This document shows, piece by piece, positions 47,289-57,024 of a DNA stretch of 64,000 bases. This DNA comes from Chitinophaga pinensis. Lineage in GTDB: Bacteria > Pseudomonadota > Gammaproteobacteria > Burkholderiales > Burkholderiaceae_C. The stretch covers positions 1 through 64,000 of the forward strand of contig CALPRQ020000004.1 of the NCBI GenBank assembly GCA_943326015.2, written 5' to 3'. The position numbers and the translations under genes are program-made. Positions within the stretch are counted from its first letter, which is position 1; every line of letters starts with the position of its first letter. Under the pieces are notes generated by a model. It saw only the letters and a program-made list of their open reading frames with translations, did no database searches and had not been told where the DNA came from.

Positions 47289-48242
47289 TCACGATCCAGG
47301 TGTGAAAGTCCCGTTCTCTTGCTCGAACGTACCGTGGCCGGCGGCGCGCCGGAGCGCCCCAGGTAGGGTGCCGGTGATCTTCTTGAAGGCGCGGGAAAAC
47401 GCCGCATCCGACTGGTAGCCGACCTTCTCCGCCGCGCGCGCAAGCGGCATGCCTTCGCCTATCCACTGGGACGCCAGCTGCATGCGGATCTGGGCCAGGA
47501 AATGGCTGGGCGAGGTGCCGGCGGCCTGCGCGAACAGCTTGAAGAACTTGGTGCGCGACATGTGGGTCAGCTCGGCCATGCTCTCCACGCTCCAGTCGCG
47601 GCCGGGCTCCTGAACGATGGCCTCCAGCAAGGGGGCAAATTCGGGCCGCGCCAGCACCGCCCACAGGCCCTCCTGCACCTCCTGGCGCTGGCAGAGATGC
47701 CGCACCACGTAGAAGAACATCAGATCCACCAGTCGCGTGATCAAGGGCGAAGGCTGGTCGGCACCCTGGCGCACCTCGGTCAGGATCAGGTCGAACAGGG
47801 GGCGGATTTCCTGCAGTTCCTGACGCTGACGCGAGACGATCACGTAAGCGGGCAGTGACGCCAGGAAGACCTGGTTGAGCGGAGCGCGGAACTCGAAGAA
47901 GCCACAGGCCAGCGCCGTGTTGCAGCTGGCCGACAGGTCGATCGCTGCCATCGGTTTGCGGGGGGCCTGGGCGGCGGCCTCCGGGTCCTCGTGCGGGCTG
48001 AGCAGATGCGGCACGTCGCGCAGAAAGAAGACCGCATCCCCGGCCTGCAGGGCTTGCTGGTGCCCGGTCTCGGTCAGATGCAGCCAGCAGTCTCCATGCA
48101 GGATGACGTGAAAGCCCGCCTGAGCCAGGCCGGCGGTCGATGCCTTCCACGAACCGCAGTACTGCCCCAGGTGGAACAAGGTGGTTTGCAGGTCCAGGCT
48201 GCCGAGCAGCCATTGAATCAGGCGATCCTGGCGGGTAGACAT
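47289..48242 (-). CDS. AraC-family transcriptional regulator with cupin sensor
   Basis: 317 residues. The N-terminal half is a cupin_6-type sensor domain (FHVILHGDCWLHLTETG, QAGDAVFFLRDVPHLL). The C-terminal half has two AraC helix-turn-helix units: MAELTHMSRTKFFKLFAQAA and ARAAEKVGYQSDAAFSRAFK. This architecture commonly controls a neighbouring AhpD-family peroxidase gene, which is here truncated, so the regulator may have lost its main target. It is divergent from the monooxygenase gene at 48579. Confidence 0.92.
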   Translation of the reverse strand: MSTRQDRLIQWLLGSLDLQTTLFHLGQYCGSWKASTAGLAQAGFHVILHGDCWLHLTETGHQQALQAGDAVFFLRDVPHLLSPHEDPEAAAQAPRKPMAAIDLSASCNTALACGFFEFRAPLNQVFLASLPAYVIVSRQRQELQEIRPLFDLILTEVRQGADQPSPLITRLVDLMFFYVVRHLCQRQEVQEGLWAVLARPEFAPLLEAIVQEPGRDWSVESMAELTHMSRTKFFKLFAQAAGTSPSHFLAQIRMQLASQWIGEGMPLARAAEKVGYQSDAAFSRAFKKITGTLPGALRRAAGHGTFEQENGTFTPGS

Positions 48243-48578
48243 GGTGGGCGTTGCGGCATCAGCCTGAGGTAAAGGTCGCGATCATAGGGAAGATCGTTAT
48301 AAGAAGGAAGAATTCTTTTGTACTTTGCATATTTCAAAAATGAATATGCCGGCTTCAAAGCCCAGGGATTGCACCGGGCGGGGCGAGGCTGAGAGAAGTT
48401 TTCCGCATGAGCAAATCTGGAAATCTTTTGCGGATGTCGTCATGCGAATTCATTGCTTGTTGGTTGCGCGCTGCCTTCATACGATCGTCAAAACGGCTTC
48501 AAGTCCAGCGGCTTGTGCCCCCTTCCAGTCGGCGCTTCAGCGCACGACTTTGACGCTATCCAGGAAAGAAGCTCCACG
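48243..48578. promoter_or_regulatory. 336-base divergent intergenic region with a 7-bp dyad
   Basis: AT-richer than its surroundings. It contains a perfect inverted repeat, GCATATT (48327-48333) and AATATGC (48343-48349), separated by 9 bases, about 230 bases before the monooxygenase start. No gene, tRNA or clear -24/-12 sigma-54 element was found. The ribosome site of the downstream gene (AGGAAAGAAG) is weak. Confidence 0.5.
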
Positions 48579-49805
48579 ATGACTGACCTCACGATTGAAA
48601 AATCGCTGCCCCCGGCTGATACGGAGAGCCGCCTGAGCGTGGCCGAACTCCAGCGCCGCGCGGCTGCGCTGCTGCCCCAGTTGCGCCTCGGCGCCGAGGA
48701 ACGGGAGCGCCACCGCATCCTGCCGCACGAGCCGATTCGTCGCATCGGCGCCGAAAAGCTGCTGACCTGGCGCATTCCGCAGGCCCAGGGCGGCAGCGGG
48801 GCGTCGGTGCGCGACGTGATCCAGTTCGTCATCGATGTCGCCGCGGTGGACTCGAACGTGGCGCAGGCGCTGCGGCCCGGCTTCCTGTTCCTCGAAGGCC
48901 TGCTCGCCGGCGACGACGAGGCCGCCCGGCAACGCTGGCTGCCGCATTACCTGAATGGCGAGCTGTTCGGCAACGCGGGCTGGGAAGTGGGCGGCGCCAA
49001 CGGTGCCATCAGCGCCAGTCTGGTGCGCGAAGGGGACCATTACCGGGCCAACGGCAGCAAGTACTACAGCACCGGGGCCTTGTACTCGGACTGGATCAGC
49101 GCAGTGGCGATCGATGAGGCCGGGCGCGAGGTGCGCTTCATGCTGCCGCGTGACCGCGAGGGTCTGGAGCTGATCGACGATTTCGACGCCATGGGCCAGC
49201 GCCTGACGGCGAGCGGCACCACGAACCTCAACCACGTGCGGGTCGACGAAGAGGACATCGTGCCGCAGAACCTGTATGCCGGCGGGCACGGCCAGCGCAG
49301 CATCGTGACCCCTTACGCGCAGTTGTTCCTGGGCGCGGTCGAGGCCGGGATCGCGCGCAACGCGCTCGACGATGCGGTGGCATTCGCCCGCGACCATGCC
49401 CGTCCGATCAAGCACAGCACGGCCAGCCGCTCGGTCGACGATCCCTACGTGGAGTTCTCGGTCGGCGAGATCTCGGCGCGCGCCTTCGCGGCCGAGGCCG
49501 TGGTCCTGCAGGCCGCCGACAGCATCGATGCCGCCTGGGCGTCCGGCCTCGACGATGCCTCCATCACCCAGGCGGCGATCGACGTGGCACAGGCCCAGTA
49601 TGTGGCCGCCGAAGCGGCGCTCAAGGCCGCGGAACTGCTGTTCGACGTCGGCGGAGCTTCCACCACCGCACGCAAGCACAACCTGGACCGCCACTGGCGC
49701 AACGCCCGCACCGTGGCCAACCACAACCCGCGGCACTGGAAGGCGGCGGTGGTCGGTGCCTACCGGCTCAAGGGCACCGAGCCGCCGCATTCCGGCCTGT
49801 TCTGA
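48579..49805 (+). CDS. DszC/SfnB-type flavin-dependent monooxygenase
   Basis: 408 residues. Close in design to the gene at 40445: LPHEPIRRIGAEKLLTWRIP, VDSNVAQALRPGFLFLEGLL, YRANGSKYYSTGALYSDW, FDAMGQRLTASGTTN and KHNLDRHWRNARTVANHNPR. It belongs to the acyl-CoA dehydrogenase fold, with a predicted FMNH2-dependent oxygenase role on organosulfur compounds. First gene of a run of six reaching metI; the next gene is 45 bases away. An in-frame ATG at 48453 is not used because the family start is at MTDLTIEK. Confidence 0.87.
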   Translation: MTDLTIEKSLPPADTESRLSVAELQRRAAALLPQLRLGAEERERHRILPHEPIRRIGAEKLLTWRIPQAQGGSGASVRDVIQFVIDVAAVDSNVAQALRPGFLFLEGLLAGDDEAARQRWLPHYLNGELFGNAGWEVGGANGAISASLVREGDHYRANGSKYYSTGALYSDWISAVAIDEAGREVRFMLPRDREGLELIDDFDAMGQRLTASGTTNLNHVRVDEEDIVPQNLYAGGHGQRSIVTPYAQLFLGAVEAGIARNALDDAVAFARDHARPIKHSTASRSVDDPYVEFSVGEISARAFAAEAVVLQAADSIDAAWASGLDDASITQAAIDVAQAQYVAAEAALKAAELLFDVGGASTTARKHNLDRHWRNARTVANHNPRHWKAAVVGAYRLKGTEPPHSGLF

Positions 49806-49850
49806 CTTGCGCCCAGCCACGCCTCCCACCCAAGACCCAGGAGAACAGTC

Positions 49851-51167
49851 ATGACAACCGTCGATGTGACCCTTCGCGATGCCAGCGACACCGCCCTTGC
49901 GGCCTATGCCGACGAACTGGCGGCCGAGATCGCCAGCACGGCGCGCCAATACGACGAGTCGGGCGAATTCCCGCACGCGCATTTCGAACTGCTGCGCCAA
50001 CGCGGCGCGCTCAAGCTGACGCTGCCCAAGGCGCTCGGAGGCGATGGTCTCTCGCTCTACCAGCTGTTGCTGTTCCAGGAGCGCCTGGCCAGGGGCAGCG
50101 GCTCCACCGCGCTGGCGCTGGGCTGGCACCTGATGGTCTTCGGCTACCTGAGCTTCGACCTCAAGTGGCAGCGCCCGGCCTTCGAGCGACTGTGCCGGGA
50201 CGTGGTGCAGCGCGGCGATCTGGTCAACGTGCTGGTCACCGAACGCGAAGCGGGCAACCTGCTGCGCGGCTCCCAACCGACCACCGTGGCGCGCCGGACC
50301 GGACAGGGCTATCTGATCCAGGGCCGCAAGGCCTTCTGCTCGGCGGCGCCCGGGCTCGGGCAGATGATCGTCTACGCCCTGGTCGAGGACGAGGGGCGGG
50401 TGGCGGAGTTCCTGGTGCCCAGGTCGGAACGCGTGCGCATTATCGAGAACTGGAACACGATCGGCATGCGCAGCACCGGCAGCCACGACATCGAGTTCGA
50501 CCAGGTGCTGGTGCCCCACGACGCGCTGCTGAGCTACATCGACAAGGACCAGCCCAGCAGCTTCACCACCGGCAGCCGGGCCTTCGGCCTGCAAATCTCC
50601 GCGGTCTATCTGGGCATCGCGACGGCGGCGCGCGACTTCGCGCTTGACTTCGCCGACCGCTACCAGTCGCACAGCCTGGGCGGGCCGATCCTCGACGCGC
50701 CCCAGGTGCAGCAAAAGCTCGGCGAGATCGAGCTGCTGATCGGCGCGTCCAGGACCCTGCTCTATGGCCTGGCCGAGCGCTGGGAGCGCCACGACGCGAT
50801 CAAGCACCGGCTCGACCACGAGGTCGCGATCACCAAGCACCAGGTGACGAACCAGGCGATCCGCATCGTCGAGCTGGCGATGGGCATCGTCGGCGGACAT
50901 GCGCTGTCCAAGGAGCTGCCGCTGGAACGCTATTTCCGCGATGTGCAGTGCAGCCGCTACAACCCGCCCCAGGACGACATGGTGATTGCCAACCTGGCCC
51001 GGTCCGCGACCGAAGGCCTGCGCGCATCGCGTCAACCCGAGCCGGCTCCCTCAAGCAGCCACCCAGCCAGCGTGAGCCACCCCGATGCGGCTGGGGCTGA
51101 AACGGTGATCGATGTCACCGCGACGGCCGAGGCCCGGGAAATCCCGCTCGCTGCGCTGGTGGATTGA
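49851..51167 (+). CDS. Acyl-CoA dehydrogenase-family oxidoreductase
   Basis: 438 residues, with AGGAGA before the ATG. Acyl-CoA dehydrogenase fold with GALKLTLPKALGGDGLSLYQ, NVLVTEREAGNLLRGSQPTT, YLIQGRKAFCSAAPGLGQM, TIGMRSTGSHDIEFDQVLVP and VGGHALSKELPLERYFRDVQ. The last motif is closer to true acyl-CoA dehydrogenases than to DszC, so it could be either a dehydrogenase or a monooxygenase. About 45 C-terminal residues (from EPAPSSSHPA) are an unusual Ser/Ala-rich extension. Co-directional with the luciferase-like gene 42 bases downstream. Confidence 0.85.
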   Translation: MTTVDVTLRDASDTALAAYADELAAEIASTARQYDESGEFPHAHFELLRQRGALKLTLPKALGGDGLSLYQLLLFQERLARGSGSTALALGWHLMVFGYLSFDLKWQRPAFERLCRDVVQRGDLVNVLVTEREAGNLLRGSQPTTVARRTGQGYLIQGRKAFCSAAPGLGQMIVYALVEDEGRVAEFLVPRSERVRIIENWNTIGMRSTGSHDIEFDQVLVPHDALLSYIDKDQPSSFTTGSRAFGLQISAVYLGIATAARDFALDFADRYQSHSLGGPILDAPQVQQKLGEIELLIGASRTLLYGLAERWERHDAIKHRLDHEVAITKHQVTNQAIRIVELAMGIVGGHALSKELPLERYFRDVQCSRYNPPQDDMVIANLARSATEGLRASRQPEPAPSSSHPASVSHPDAAGAETVIDVTATAEAREIPLAALVD

Positions 51168-51209
51168 GCCCTCATTCACCGTAACGCACCGCCTTCCATC
51201 GCGAACGTC

Positions 51210-52571
51210 ATGACCCAGAAAAAACAACTCATCCTCAACGCGTTCAACGAGAACTGCGTCGGCCACATCAACCACGGCCTGTGGACCCACCCGCGCGACC
51301 GGACCACCGAATACAACACGCTGGAGTACTGGACCGGCATGGCCCGCACGCTCGAACGCGGCCTGTTCGACGGCCTCTTCATCGCCGACATCCTGGGCGT
51401 CTACGACGTCTACCAGGGCAACATCGACCTGACGCTCAGGGAGTCGGTGCAATTGCCGGTCAACGATCCGATGCTGCTGGTCTCGGCGATGGCGGCCGCG
51501 ACCCGGCACCTCGGTTTCGGCGTCACGGTCAACCCGCTGTCCGAACATCCCTATCTGCTGGCCAGGCGCTTCTCGACGCTGGACCAGCTCACGCGCGGGC
51601 GCTTCGGCTGGAACATCGTGACCGGCTACCTCGACAGCGCCGCGCGCGCCATCGGCCAGCAGCAGCAACTGCTGCACGACGAGCGCTACGAGCGCGCCGA
51701 CGAATGCCTCGACGTGCTCTACCAGCTGCTTGAGGGCAGCTGGGAAGACGATGCCGTCAAGCGCGACAAGGCGGCCCGGATCTTTGCCGATCCGGCCAAG
51801 GTGCATCAGGTGCGCCACCACGGCCGCTATTACGACGTCGAGGGCTACCACCTCTGCGAGCCGTCGCCGCAGCGCACGCCGGTGCTGTTCCAGGCCGGCA
51901 CCTCGGGCCGGGGCCAGGTCTTTGCCGCGCGCCATGCCGAAGCGGTTTTCATCGGCGGCAACGACAAGGCCGTGGTGCGCAAGACCGTGCAGGAGCTGCG
52001 CGAGCAGGTGGTCAAGGCGGGCCGCCGCGCCGATGACCTCAAGATCGTGCTGGGCCTGACGCTGGTGCCGGCGGCCACCGAACGGGAGGCCCGCGACAAG
52101 CACGACGAGTATCTGCGCCATGCGAGTCCCGAAGCCGGGCTGGCGCATTTCTCGTCGAGCGTGGGCATCGACCTGGCGCGCTACGGGCTCGACGAGCCGA
52201 TCGAGTCGGGCCAGACCAATGCGATCCAGTCCTCGGTGCGTGCGCTCCAGCAGCTGGGCGGCACCCGACGCAAGCTGCTGGAACATTTCAAGCTGGGCGG
52301 GCGTTACCCGGCCATCGTCGGCGACGGGAATCAGGTCGCGGATGAACTGCAGTCCTGGGCCGACGAGACCGGCATCGACGGTTTCAACATCACGCGCACC
52401 GTGGTGCCCGAGAGCTTCGAGGATGTCGTCGATTTCGTCGTGCCCGAGTTGCAGAACCGCGGCCTCTACAAGACCGCCTATGCCGAAGGCAGCTTGCGCC
52501 ACAAGCTGTTCGGCCAGGGCGACCGCCTGCCCGAGCGCCATGCCGCCGCGCAGTTCCGCCAGCTCGCCTGA
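51210..52571 (+). CDS. NtaA/DmoA-family FMNH2-dependent monooxygenase (second copy)
   Basis: 453 residues, a paralogue of the product of 43006-44442. Matching landmarks are LNAFNENCVGHINHGLWTHP, LEYWTGMARTLERGLFDGLF, GRFGWNIVTGYLDSAARAI, GYHLCEPSPQRTPVLFQAGT and the C-terminal GLYKTAYAEGSLRHKLFGQG. It should split C-S (or C-N) bonds with FMNH2 from a reductase encoded elsewhere. It is clearly diverged from the first copy, so the two probably have different substrates. Confidence 0.92.
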   Translation: MTQKKQLILNAFNENCVGHINHGLWTHPRDRTTEYNTLEYWTGMARTLERGLFDGLFIADILGVYDVYQGNIDLTLRESVQLPVNDPMLLVSAMAAATRHLGFGVTVNPLSEHPYLLARRFSTLDQLTRGRFGWNIVTGYLDSAARAIGQQQQLLHDERYERADECLDVLYQLLEGSWEDDAVKRDKAARIFADPAKVHQVRHHGRYYDVEGYHLCEPSPQRTPVLFQAGTSGRGQVFAARHAEAVFIGGNDKAVVRKTVQELREQVVKAGRRADDLKIVLGLTLVPAATEREARDKHDEYLRHASPEAGLAHFSSSVGIDLARYGLDEPIESGQTNAIQSSVRALQQLGGTRRKLLEHFKLGGRYPAIVGDGNQVADELQSWADETGIDGFNITRTVVPESFEDVVDFVVPELQNRGLYKTAYAEGSLRHKLFGQGDRLPERHAAAQFRQLA

Positions 52572-52609
52572 GCTTCCCCCCCCCTCTGAACCCACAACAG
52601 GACCTCATC

Positions 52610-53419
52610 ATGAAACTGACCCGTTTGCTGCTGACCGCCATTTCTTCCCTGCTGCTGGTCTGCACGGCGCAGGCCCAGACCCTCAAGATCGGCGCCTCGG
52701 CCGGTGTGCACGCCGATGCCCTGGCGGCGGCCGTGGCGGATGCCAGGAAGGCCGGCCTGGACGTGAAGATTGTCGAGTTCACCGACTGGACCACGCCCAA
52801 CGAGGCGGTGGCTTCGGGCGATCTGGACCTGAACTACTTCCAGCACCAGGCTTTCCTGGACAACGCCATCCAGCAGCGCGGCTACAAGTTCGCCGTGGCC
52901 GGCATCGGCGTGCTGCCCAACATCGGTCTGTTCTCGTACAAGATCAAGCGCTTCGATGAACTGAAGGACGGCGCGAAAGTGGCCGTGGCCAGCGACCCGG
53001 TCAACCAGGGGCGCGGCCTGCTGCTGCTGGAAAAGGCCGGCCTGATCAAGTTGCGCGACGGCGCCGGCGCCAAGGTCAGCGTCAACGACATCGTCAGCAA
53101 CCCGAAGAAGCTCAAGTTCGTCGAAGTCGAGGGTCCGCAGCTCGTGCGCGCCATCGACGACGTGGAGCTGGCACAGGGCATTCCGGCGCATTTCGTGAGC
53201 GCGGGCAAGCCGCAGTTCGCCAGTGCCGGCCTGATCTACTCCGGGGCGTCTGACAGCTACTACGCGATCCGCTTTGTCTCCCGCCAGGACAACGCCAACG
53301 ACCCGCGCATCAAGCAGTTCGTGAAGATCTTCCAGGAATCCAAGGCCGTGCGCGACCAGGTGCAGAAATCCTTCGGGGGAGACCCGAAGCTCTACACGCT
53401 GGCCTGGCTGAACAAGTAA
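52610..53419 (+). CDS. metQ: Methionine-type (NLPA/MetQ) ABC substrate-binding protein
   Basis: 269 residues, lipoprotein-9 (NLPA) family: [71 protein letters not shown] and [20 protein letters not shown]. The signal peptide ends AQAQ (about residue 23). The only Cys before it follows Val and does not form a lipobox, so unlike most MetQ proteins it should be soluble in the periplasm. The ligand could be methionine, its oxides or another organosulfur molecule, given the monooxygenase genes in the same run. Confidence 0.9.
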   Translation: MKLTRLLLTAISSLLLVCTAQAQTLKIGASAGVHADALAAAVADARKAGLDVKIVEFTDWTTPNEAVASGDLDLNYFQHQAFLDNAIQQRGYKFAVAGIGVLPNIGLFSYKIKRFDELKDGAKVAVASDPVNQGRGLLLLEKAGLIKLRDGAGAKVSVNDIVSNPKKLKFVEVEGPQLVRAIDDVELAQGIPAHFVSAGKPQFASAGLIYSGASDSYYAIRFVSRQDNANDPRIKQFVKIFQESKAVRDQVQKSFGGDPKLYTLAWLNK

Positions 53420-53487
53420 GCCATCCATGTCGCCTTCAAGGGCAACCACCACTGCCACGGCCTGCCCTGGCTGAAGGGAAAAGTGCA

Positions 53488-54651
53488 ATGAGCGCCATCG
53501 ATCTGACTCTCGGTTCCAAGTCCTTCTTTGTCTCGGCTCCCGAGGCCGGCCCGCACGCGCAACCCGCCGTGCGGGCCGGCACGGATGAGTCGCTGCGCCC
53601 GGCGGCCGGCTCGGTGCGCTTCGAGCACATCGGCAAGACCTATCACTCGTCGGCCGGGCCGGTGACGGCACTGGCCGACATCGACCTCGAGATTCCGGCC
53701 GGCCGCATCTTCGGCATCATCGGCCGCAGCGGGGCGGGCAAGTCCAGCCTGTTGCGCACCATCAACCGGCTCGAACAGCCCACCGCCGGTCGCGTGCTGG
53801 TGGACGGCGAGGACATCAGCCGCCTCGACGAGAGCGGACTGGTCGCGCTGCGCCGCCGCATCGGCATGATCTTCCAGCATTTCAACCTGCTGTCGGCCAA
53901 GACCGTGTTCGACAACGTGGCGCTGCCGCTGCGCGTGGCGGGCGTGCGCGAGGCGCAGGTGCGCCAGCGCGTCAACGAACTGCTGGAGCTGGTCGGACTC
54001 AAGGGCAAGGAAAACACCTACCCCGGTCGTCTGTCGGGCGGGCAGAAGCAGCGCGTGGGCATCGCGCGCGCGCTGGTGCACCACCCCGAGATCCTGCTGT
54101 GCGACGAGGCCACTTCGGCGCTCGACCCCGAAACCACGCAGTCGATCCTGGCGCTGCTGCGCGACATCAACCGCCAGCTCGGGCTGACGGTGGTGCTGAT
54201 CACGCACGAGATGGGCGTGATCCGCGAGATCTGCGACCAGGTGCTGGTGCTGGAGCAGGGCCGGATCGCCGAAGCCGGTCCGGTCTGGGCGGTGTTCGGC
54301 AATCCCTGGCACGACGCCACGCGCGCGCTGCTGCGTCCGCTGGAGCACGACCTGCCGCAGGACCTGCTGCAGCGGCTCACGCTGCAGGCGCCCGCGAGCG
54401 GGTCGTACCAGCGGGTACTGGAACTCGTTTTTACCGGCCAGGGCCGGATCGAGCCCGACCTTGACCGCATCGCCGGCACGCTCGGCAGCCGGGTGCGGCT
54501 GCTGCACGGCGGCGTCGATCGCATCCAGGGTCATACGCACGGCCGGCTGCTGATCGCCACCGCCGCCCAGGGGCCTGCCGCCGCCGAACTGGTCCAACAA
54601 CAACTCTGCCACCACGCCAAGGAGCTCGGATATGTCGCCGATCATGTATGA
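53488..54651 (+). CDS. metN: Methionine-type ABC transporter ATP-binding protein
   Basis: 387 residues, longer than E. coli MetN (343) because of about 40 extra N-terminal residues. Walker [10 protein letters not shown] (about 76-84), Q-loop [16 protein letters not shown], signature [13 protein letters not shown], Walker [26 protein letters not shown]-terminal NIL (ferredoxin-like) domain covers about 300-385, where methionine binds to inhibit transport in known MetN proteins. It overlaps metI by 20 bases. Confidence 0.94.
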   Translation: MSAIDLTLGSKSFFVSAPEAGPHAQPAVRAGTDESLRPAAGSVRFEHIGKTYHSSAGPVTALADIDLEIPAGRIFGIIGRSGAGKSSLLRTINRLEQPTAGRVLVDGEDISRLDESGLVALRRRIGMIFQHFNLLSAKTVFDNVALPLRVAGVREAQVRQRVNELLELVGLKGKENTYPGRLSGGQKQRVGIARALVHHPEILLCDEATSALDPETTQSILALLRDINRQLGLTVVLITHEMGVIREICDQVLVLEQGRIAEAGPVWAVFGNPWHDATRALLRPLEHDLPQDLLQRLTLQAPASGSYQRVLELVFTGQGRIEPDLDRIAGTLGSRVRLLHGGVDRIQGHTHGRLLIATAAQGPAAAELVQQQLCHHAKELGYVADHV

Positions 54652-55285
54652 ACGCCTCTGGGAGGCCCTGCTCGACACGCTGCTCATGGTCGGCGCCTCG
54701 GGGCTGATCGCGCTGGTCGCGGGCATTCCGCTGGCCGTGTTGCTGGTGCTGACCTCGCCCGGCGGCGTGCTGGAAGCGCCGCGCTTCAACCGCATCGCGG
54801 GCAGCATCGTCAATGCCTTCCGCGCCACGCCCTTCATCGTGCTGCTGGTGGCGCTGATCCCGCTGACGCGCCTGATCACGGGCACGACGATCGGCATCTG
54901 GGCCGCCGTGGTGCCGCTGTCGATCAGCGCGACGCCGTTCTTCGCGCGCATCGCCGAGGTCAGCCTGCGCGAGGTCGAGCACGGACTGATCGAGGCCGCA
55001 CAGGCCATGGGCTGCCGGCGCTGGCATATCGTGCGCCATGTGCTGCTGCCCGAGGCGCTGCCCGGCATCATCGGCGGTTTCACGATCACGCTGGTGTCGA
55101 TGATCGGAGCCTCGGCCATGGCCGGTGCCGTGGGCGCTGGCGGGCTCGGCGACCTGGCGATCCGCTACGGCTACCAGCGCTTCGACACGACGGTGATGGT
55201 CGCCGTGATCGTGGTGCTGGTCGCGCTGGTCAGCCTGGTGCAGTTCGCGGGGGACTGGTGGGTCAGGCGGCTGCGGGGGCGTTGA
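54632..55285 (+). CDS. metI: Methionine-type ABC transporter permease
   Basis: 217 residues, five hydrophobic helices. Typical MetI sequence: [60 protein letters not shown] and the C-terminal [20 protein letters not shown]. It overlaps metN by 20 bases. The last 268 bases (55018-55285) have a second copy at 63282-63549 that is 96% identical. Confidence 0.95.
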   Translation: MSPIMYERLWEALLDTLLMVGASGLIALVAGIPLAVLLVLTSPGGVLEAPRFNRIAGSIVNAFRATPFIVLLVALIPLTRLITGTTIGIWAAVVPLSISATPFFARIAEVSLREVEHGLIEAAQAMGCRRWHIVRHVLLPEALPGIIGGFTITLVSMIGASAMAGAVGAGGLGDLAIRYGYQRFDTTVMVAVIVVLVALVSLVQFAGDWWVRRLRGR

Positions 55286-55302
55286 ACGGTTTTGCCGCTG
55301 GA

Positions 55303-56874
55303 TCAGCCCGGTGACGTGGAACCCCAGCGGGGATAACGTGCCATCGCCTCGAGATCGTCGAGCTTGAGGTGGTTGCGCATGTAGCGCGCGCTGGCATCCT
55401 GGTGCGGCTGGAAGTCCCAGCTCGTGGTGCGGCCCTGGCGTCCTGCCGCATGAATCAGTTGCCTGCGTTGCTGGCTGTGCAGCACCTGCTGTTCCAGCGC
55501 TTCGAAAGACCAGCGCCGCGCTACCTCGGATCGTAGCGACTGCAGTCGCTCGTGTTGCGCTGGATCGTTCGCCAGGTTGATGAGCTCGTCCGGATCGTTC
55601 GCCAGGTCGAAAAGCTGATCCGGATCGACTGGCGAATGAATGAACTTGTATTGGCCGCGCCTGATCATCACGATAGGCGCCAGTGCCCCTTCGCCCAGGT
55701 ACTCGCCCAGCGCCAGGTCATGCCCGTCCTTGCCCTGCAACTGGCCCAGCAGGCTGCTGCCCGACAGGGACGGGTCCTCGGCAGGTTGCGCGCCAGCGAG
55801 GTCGAGCAGCGTGGGCAGCAGGTCCACATGCGAGACCGATTGTGCGACCCGCCGGGCTGGGAAGTCGGCCGGGGAGTGGACGATCAGCGGCACCCGGCAA
55901 GCGCCCTCGAAGAAGTTCATTTTGTACCAGAGGCCGCGCTCTCCTAGCATCTCGCCGTGGTCGGACAGCACGATCACGACCGTGTCGTCGGCCTGGCCGG
56001 TCTGTTCAAGCGTCTCGAGCAGGATGCCGAACTGCTCATCGACATAGGCGATGGCGCCATGGTAGGCGCGCCGGGCCGCCTGCACCTGTTCGGCGCTGGG
56101 CTCGTTCCCGATCATGTCGCACATGGCGCGAATGCGTGTGCTGTGCGGATCATCCTGGATCGCGGACGGCTCCACGCGCACAGCCGGAATCTCGACGCCT
56201 TCGAACAGGTCCCAGTATTGCCGTGGAATGGCAAACGGGTCGTGCGGGTGAGTGAGCGACACCAGCAGGCAGAACGGCCGTTCGTCGCGCTCGCGCACGA
56301 GGTCAAACAGCTTCTGCCGCGACAGCGCCACCACTTCATCATCGAAGTCGAGCTGGTTGGTGCGCACGCAGGGCCCGGCCTGGGTGACCGAGCTCATGTT
56401 GTGATACCAGTCTAGCCGCTCATGCGGACGGCGCCAATCGGGTGTCCAGCCGAAGTCCGCTGGATAGATGTCGGTCGTCAGTCGCTCCTCGAAGCCGTGC
56501 AGCTGGTCGGGGCCGCAGAAGTGCATCTTGCCCGACAGGATGGTGCGGTAGCCCGCCGCACGCAGGTAGTGCGCGAAAGTGGGGGTGTCGGCTGACAGCT
56601 CGCAGGCATTGTCGAACGCGCCGATGCCCGATGGCAAGCGTCCGGACATCAGGGAGTAGCGCGAGGGGGCGCACAGCGGGCTGTTGCAGTAGGCCGAATC
56701 GAACACCACGCCTTCGCGCGCGAGCCGGTCCAGGTTCGGTGTCAGGCCGACAGGCGAACCGTAGGCCGGCAGATAACGCGGGTTGAGCTGGTCCGCCATC
56801 AGGATCAGCAGGTTCTTGCGCGTCATCGGCTGCGGATCGGCCAAATCCGGGTGGTGATTGAGGTCTTTGATCAT
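55303..56874 (-). CDS. betC: Choline-sulfatase-type sulfatase
   Basis: 523 residues, cytoplasmic (no signal peptide). Type I sulfatase signature CAPSRYSLMSGR at 68-79, where Cys68 would be converted to formylglycine. NLLILMADQLNPRYLPAYG (21-39) supplies the metal-binding Asp, with HPHDPF, VIVLSDHGEMLGERGLWYK and LVHSP-type segments following. The WYHN and C-terminal TTSWDFQPHQDASARYMRNH tail are typical of BetC, which hydrolyses choline-O-sulfate to choline and sulfate. ATG 56874 lacks a good ribosome site; an in-frame ATG is at 56826. It converges with metI and diverges from tauA. Confidence 0.92.
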   Translation of the reverse strand: MIKDLNHHPDLADPQPMTRKNLLILMADQLNPRYLPAYGSPVGLTPNLDRLAREGVVFDSAYCNSPLCAPSRYSLMSGRLPSGIGAFDNACELSADTPTFAHYLRAAGYRTILSGKMHFCGPDQLHGFEERLTTDIYPADFGWTPDWRRPHERLDWYHNMSSVTQAGPCVRTNQLDFDDEVVALSRQKLFDLVRERDERPFCLLVSLTHPHDPFAIPRQYWDLFEGVEIPAVRVEPSAIQDDPHSTRIRAMCDMIGNEPSAEQVQAARRAYHGAIAYVDEQFGILLETLEQTGQADDTVVIVLSDHGEMLGERGLWYKMNFFEGACRVPLIVHSPADFPARRVAQSVSHVDLLPTLLDLAGAQPAEDPSLSGSSLLGQLQGKDGHDLALGEYLGEGALAPIVMIRRGQYKFIHSPVDPDQLFDLANDPDELINLANDPAQHERLQSLRSEVARRWSFEALEQQVLHSQQRRQLIHAAGRQGRTTSWDFQPHQDASARYMRNHLKLDDLEAMARYPRWGSTSPG

Positions 56875-57024
56875 GGGGGACCGAGCATAGATTGCCAGCC
56901 CTGATGCTGGAAATTTATTTTTCGAATATGAAAAATCAGATTTCTTCGTTTTCCAATGAAGATGGCTGCACTAGCATTGGACTCAAGACATGCTCCATAT
57001 TGTTCTTGAAATCAAGGAATCATC

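Noticed and set aside
48243-48578. Sigma-54 (-24/-12) promoter for the monooxygenase operon, as in Pseudomonas sfn genes
   Set aside because: No TGGCAC-N5-TTGC-like element with correct spacing could be found on the plus strand.
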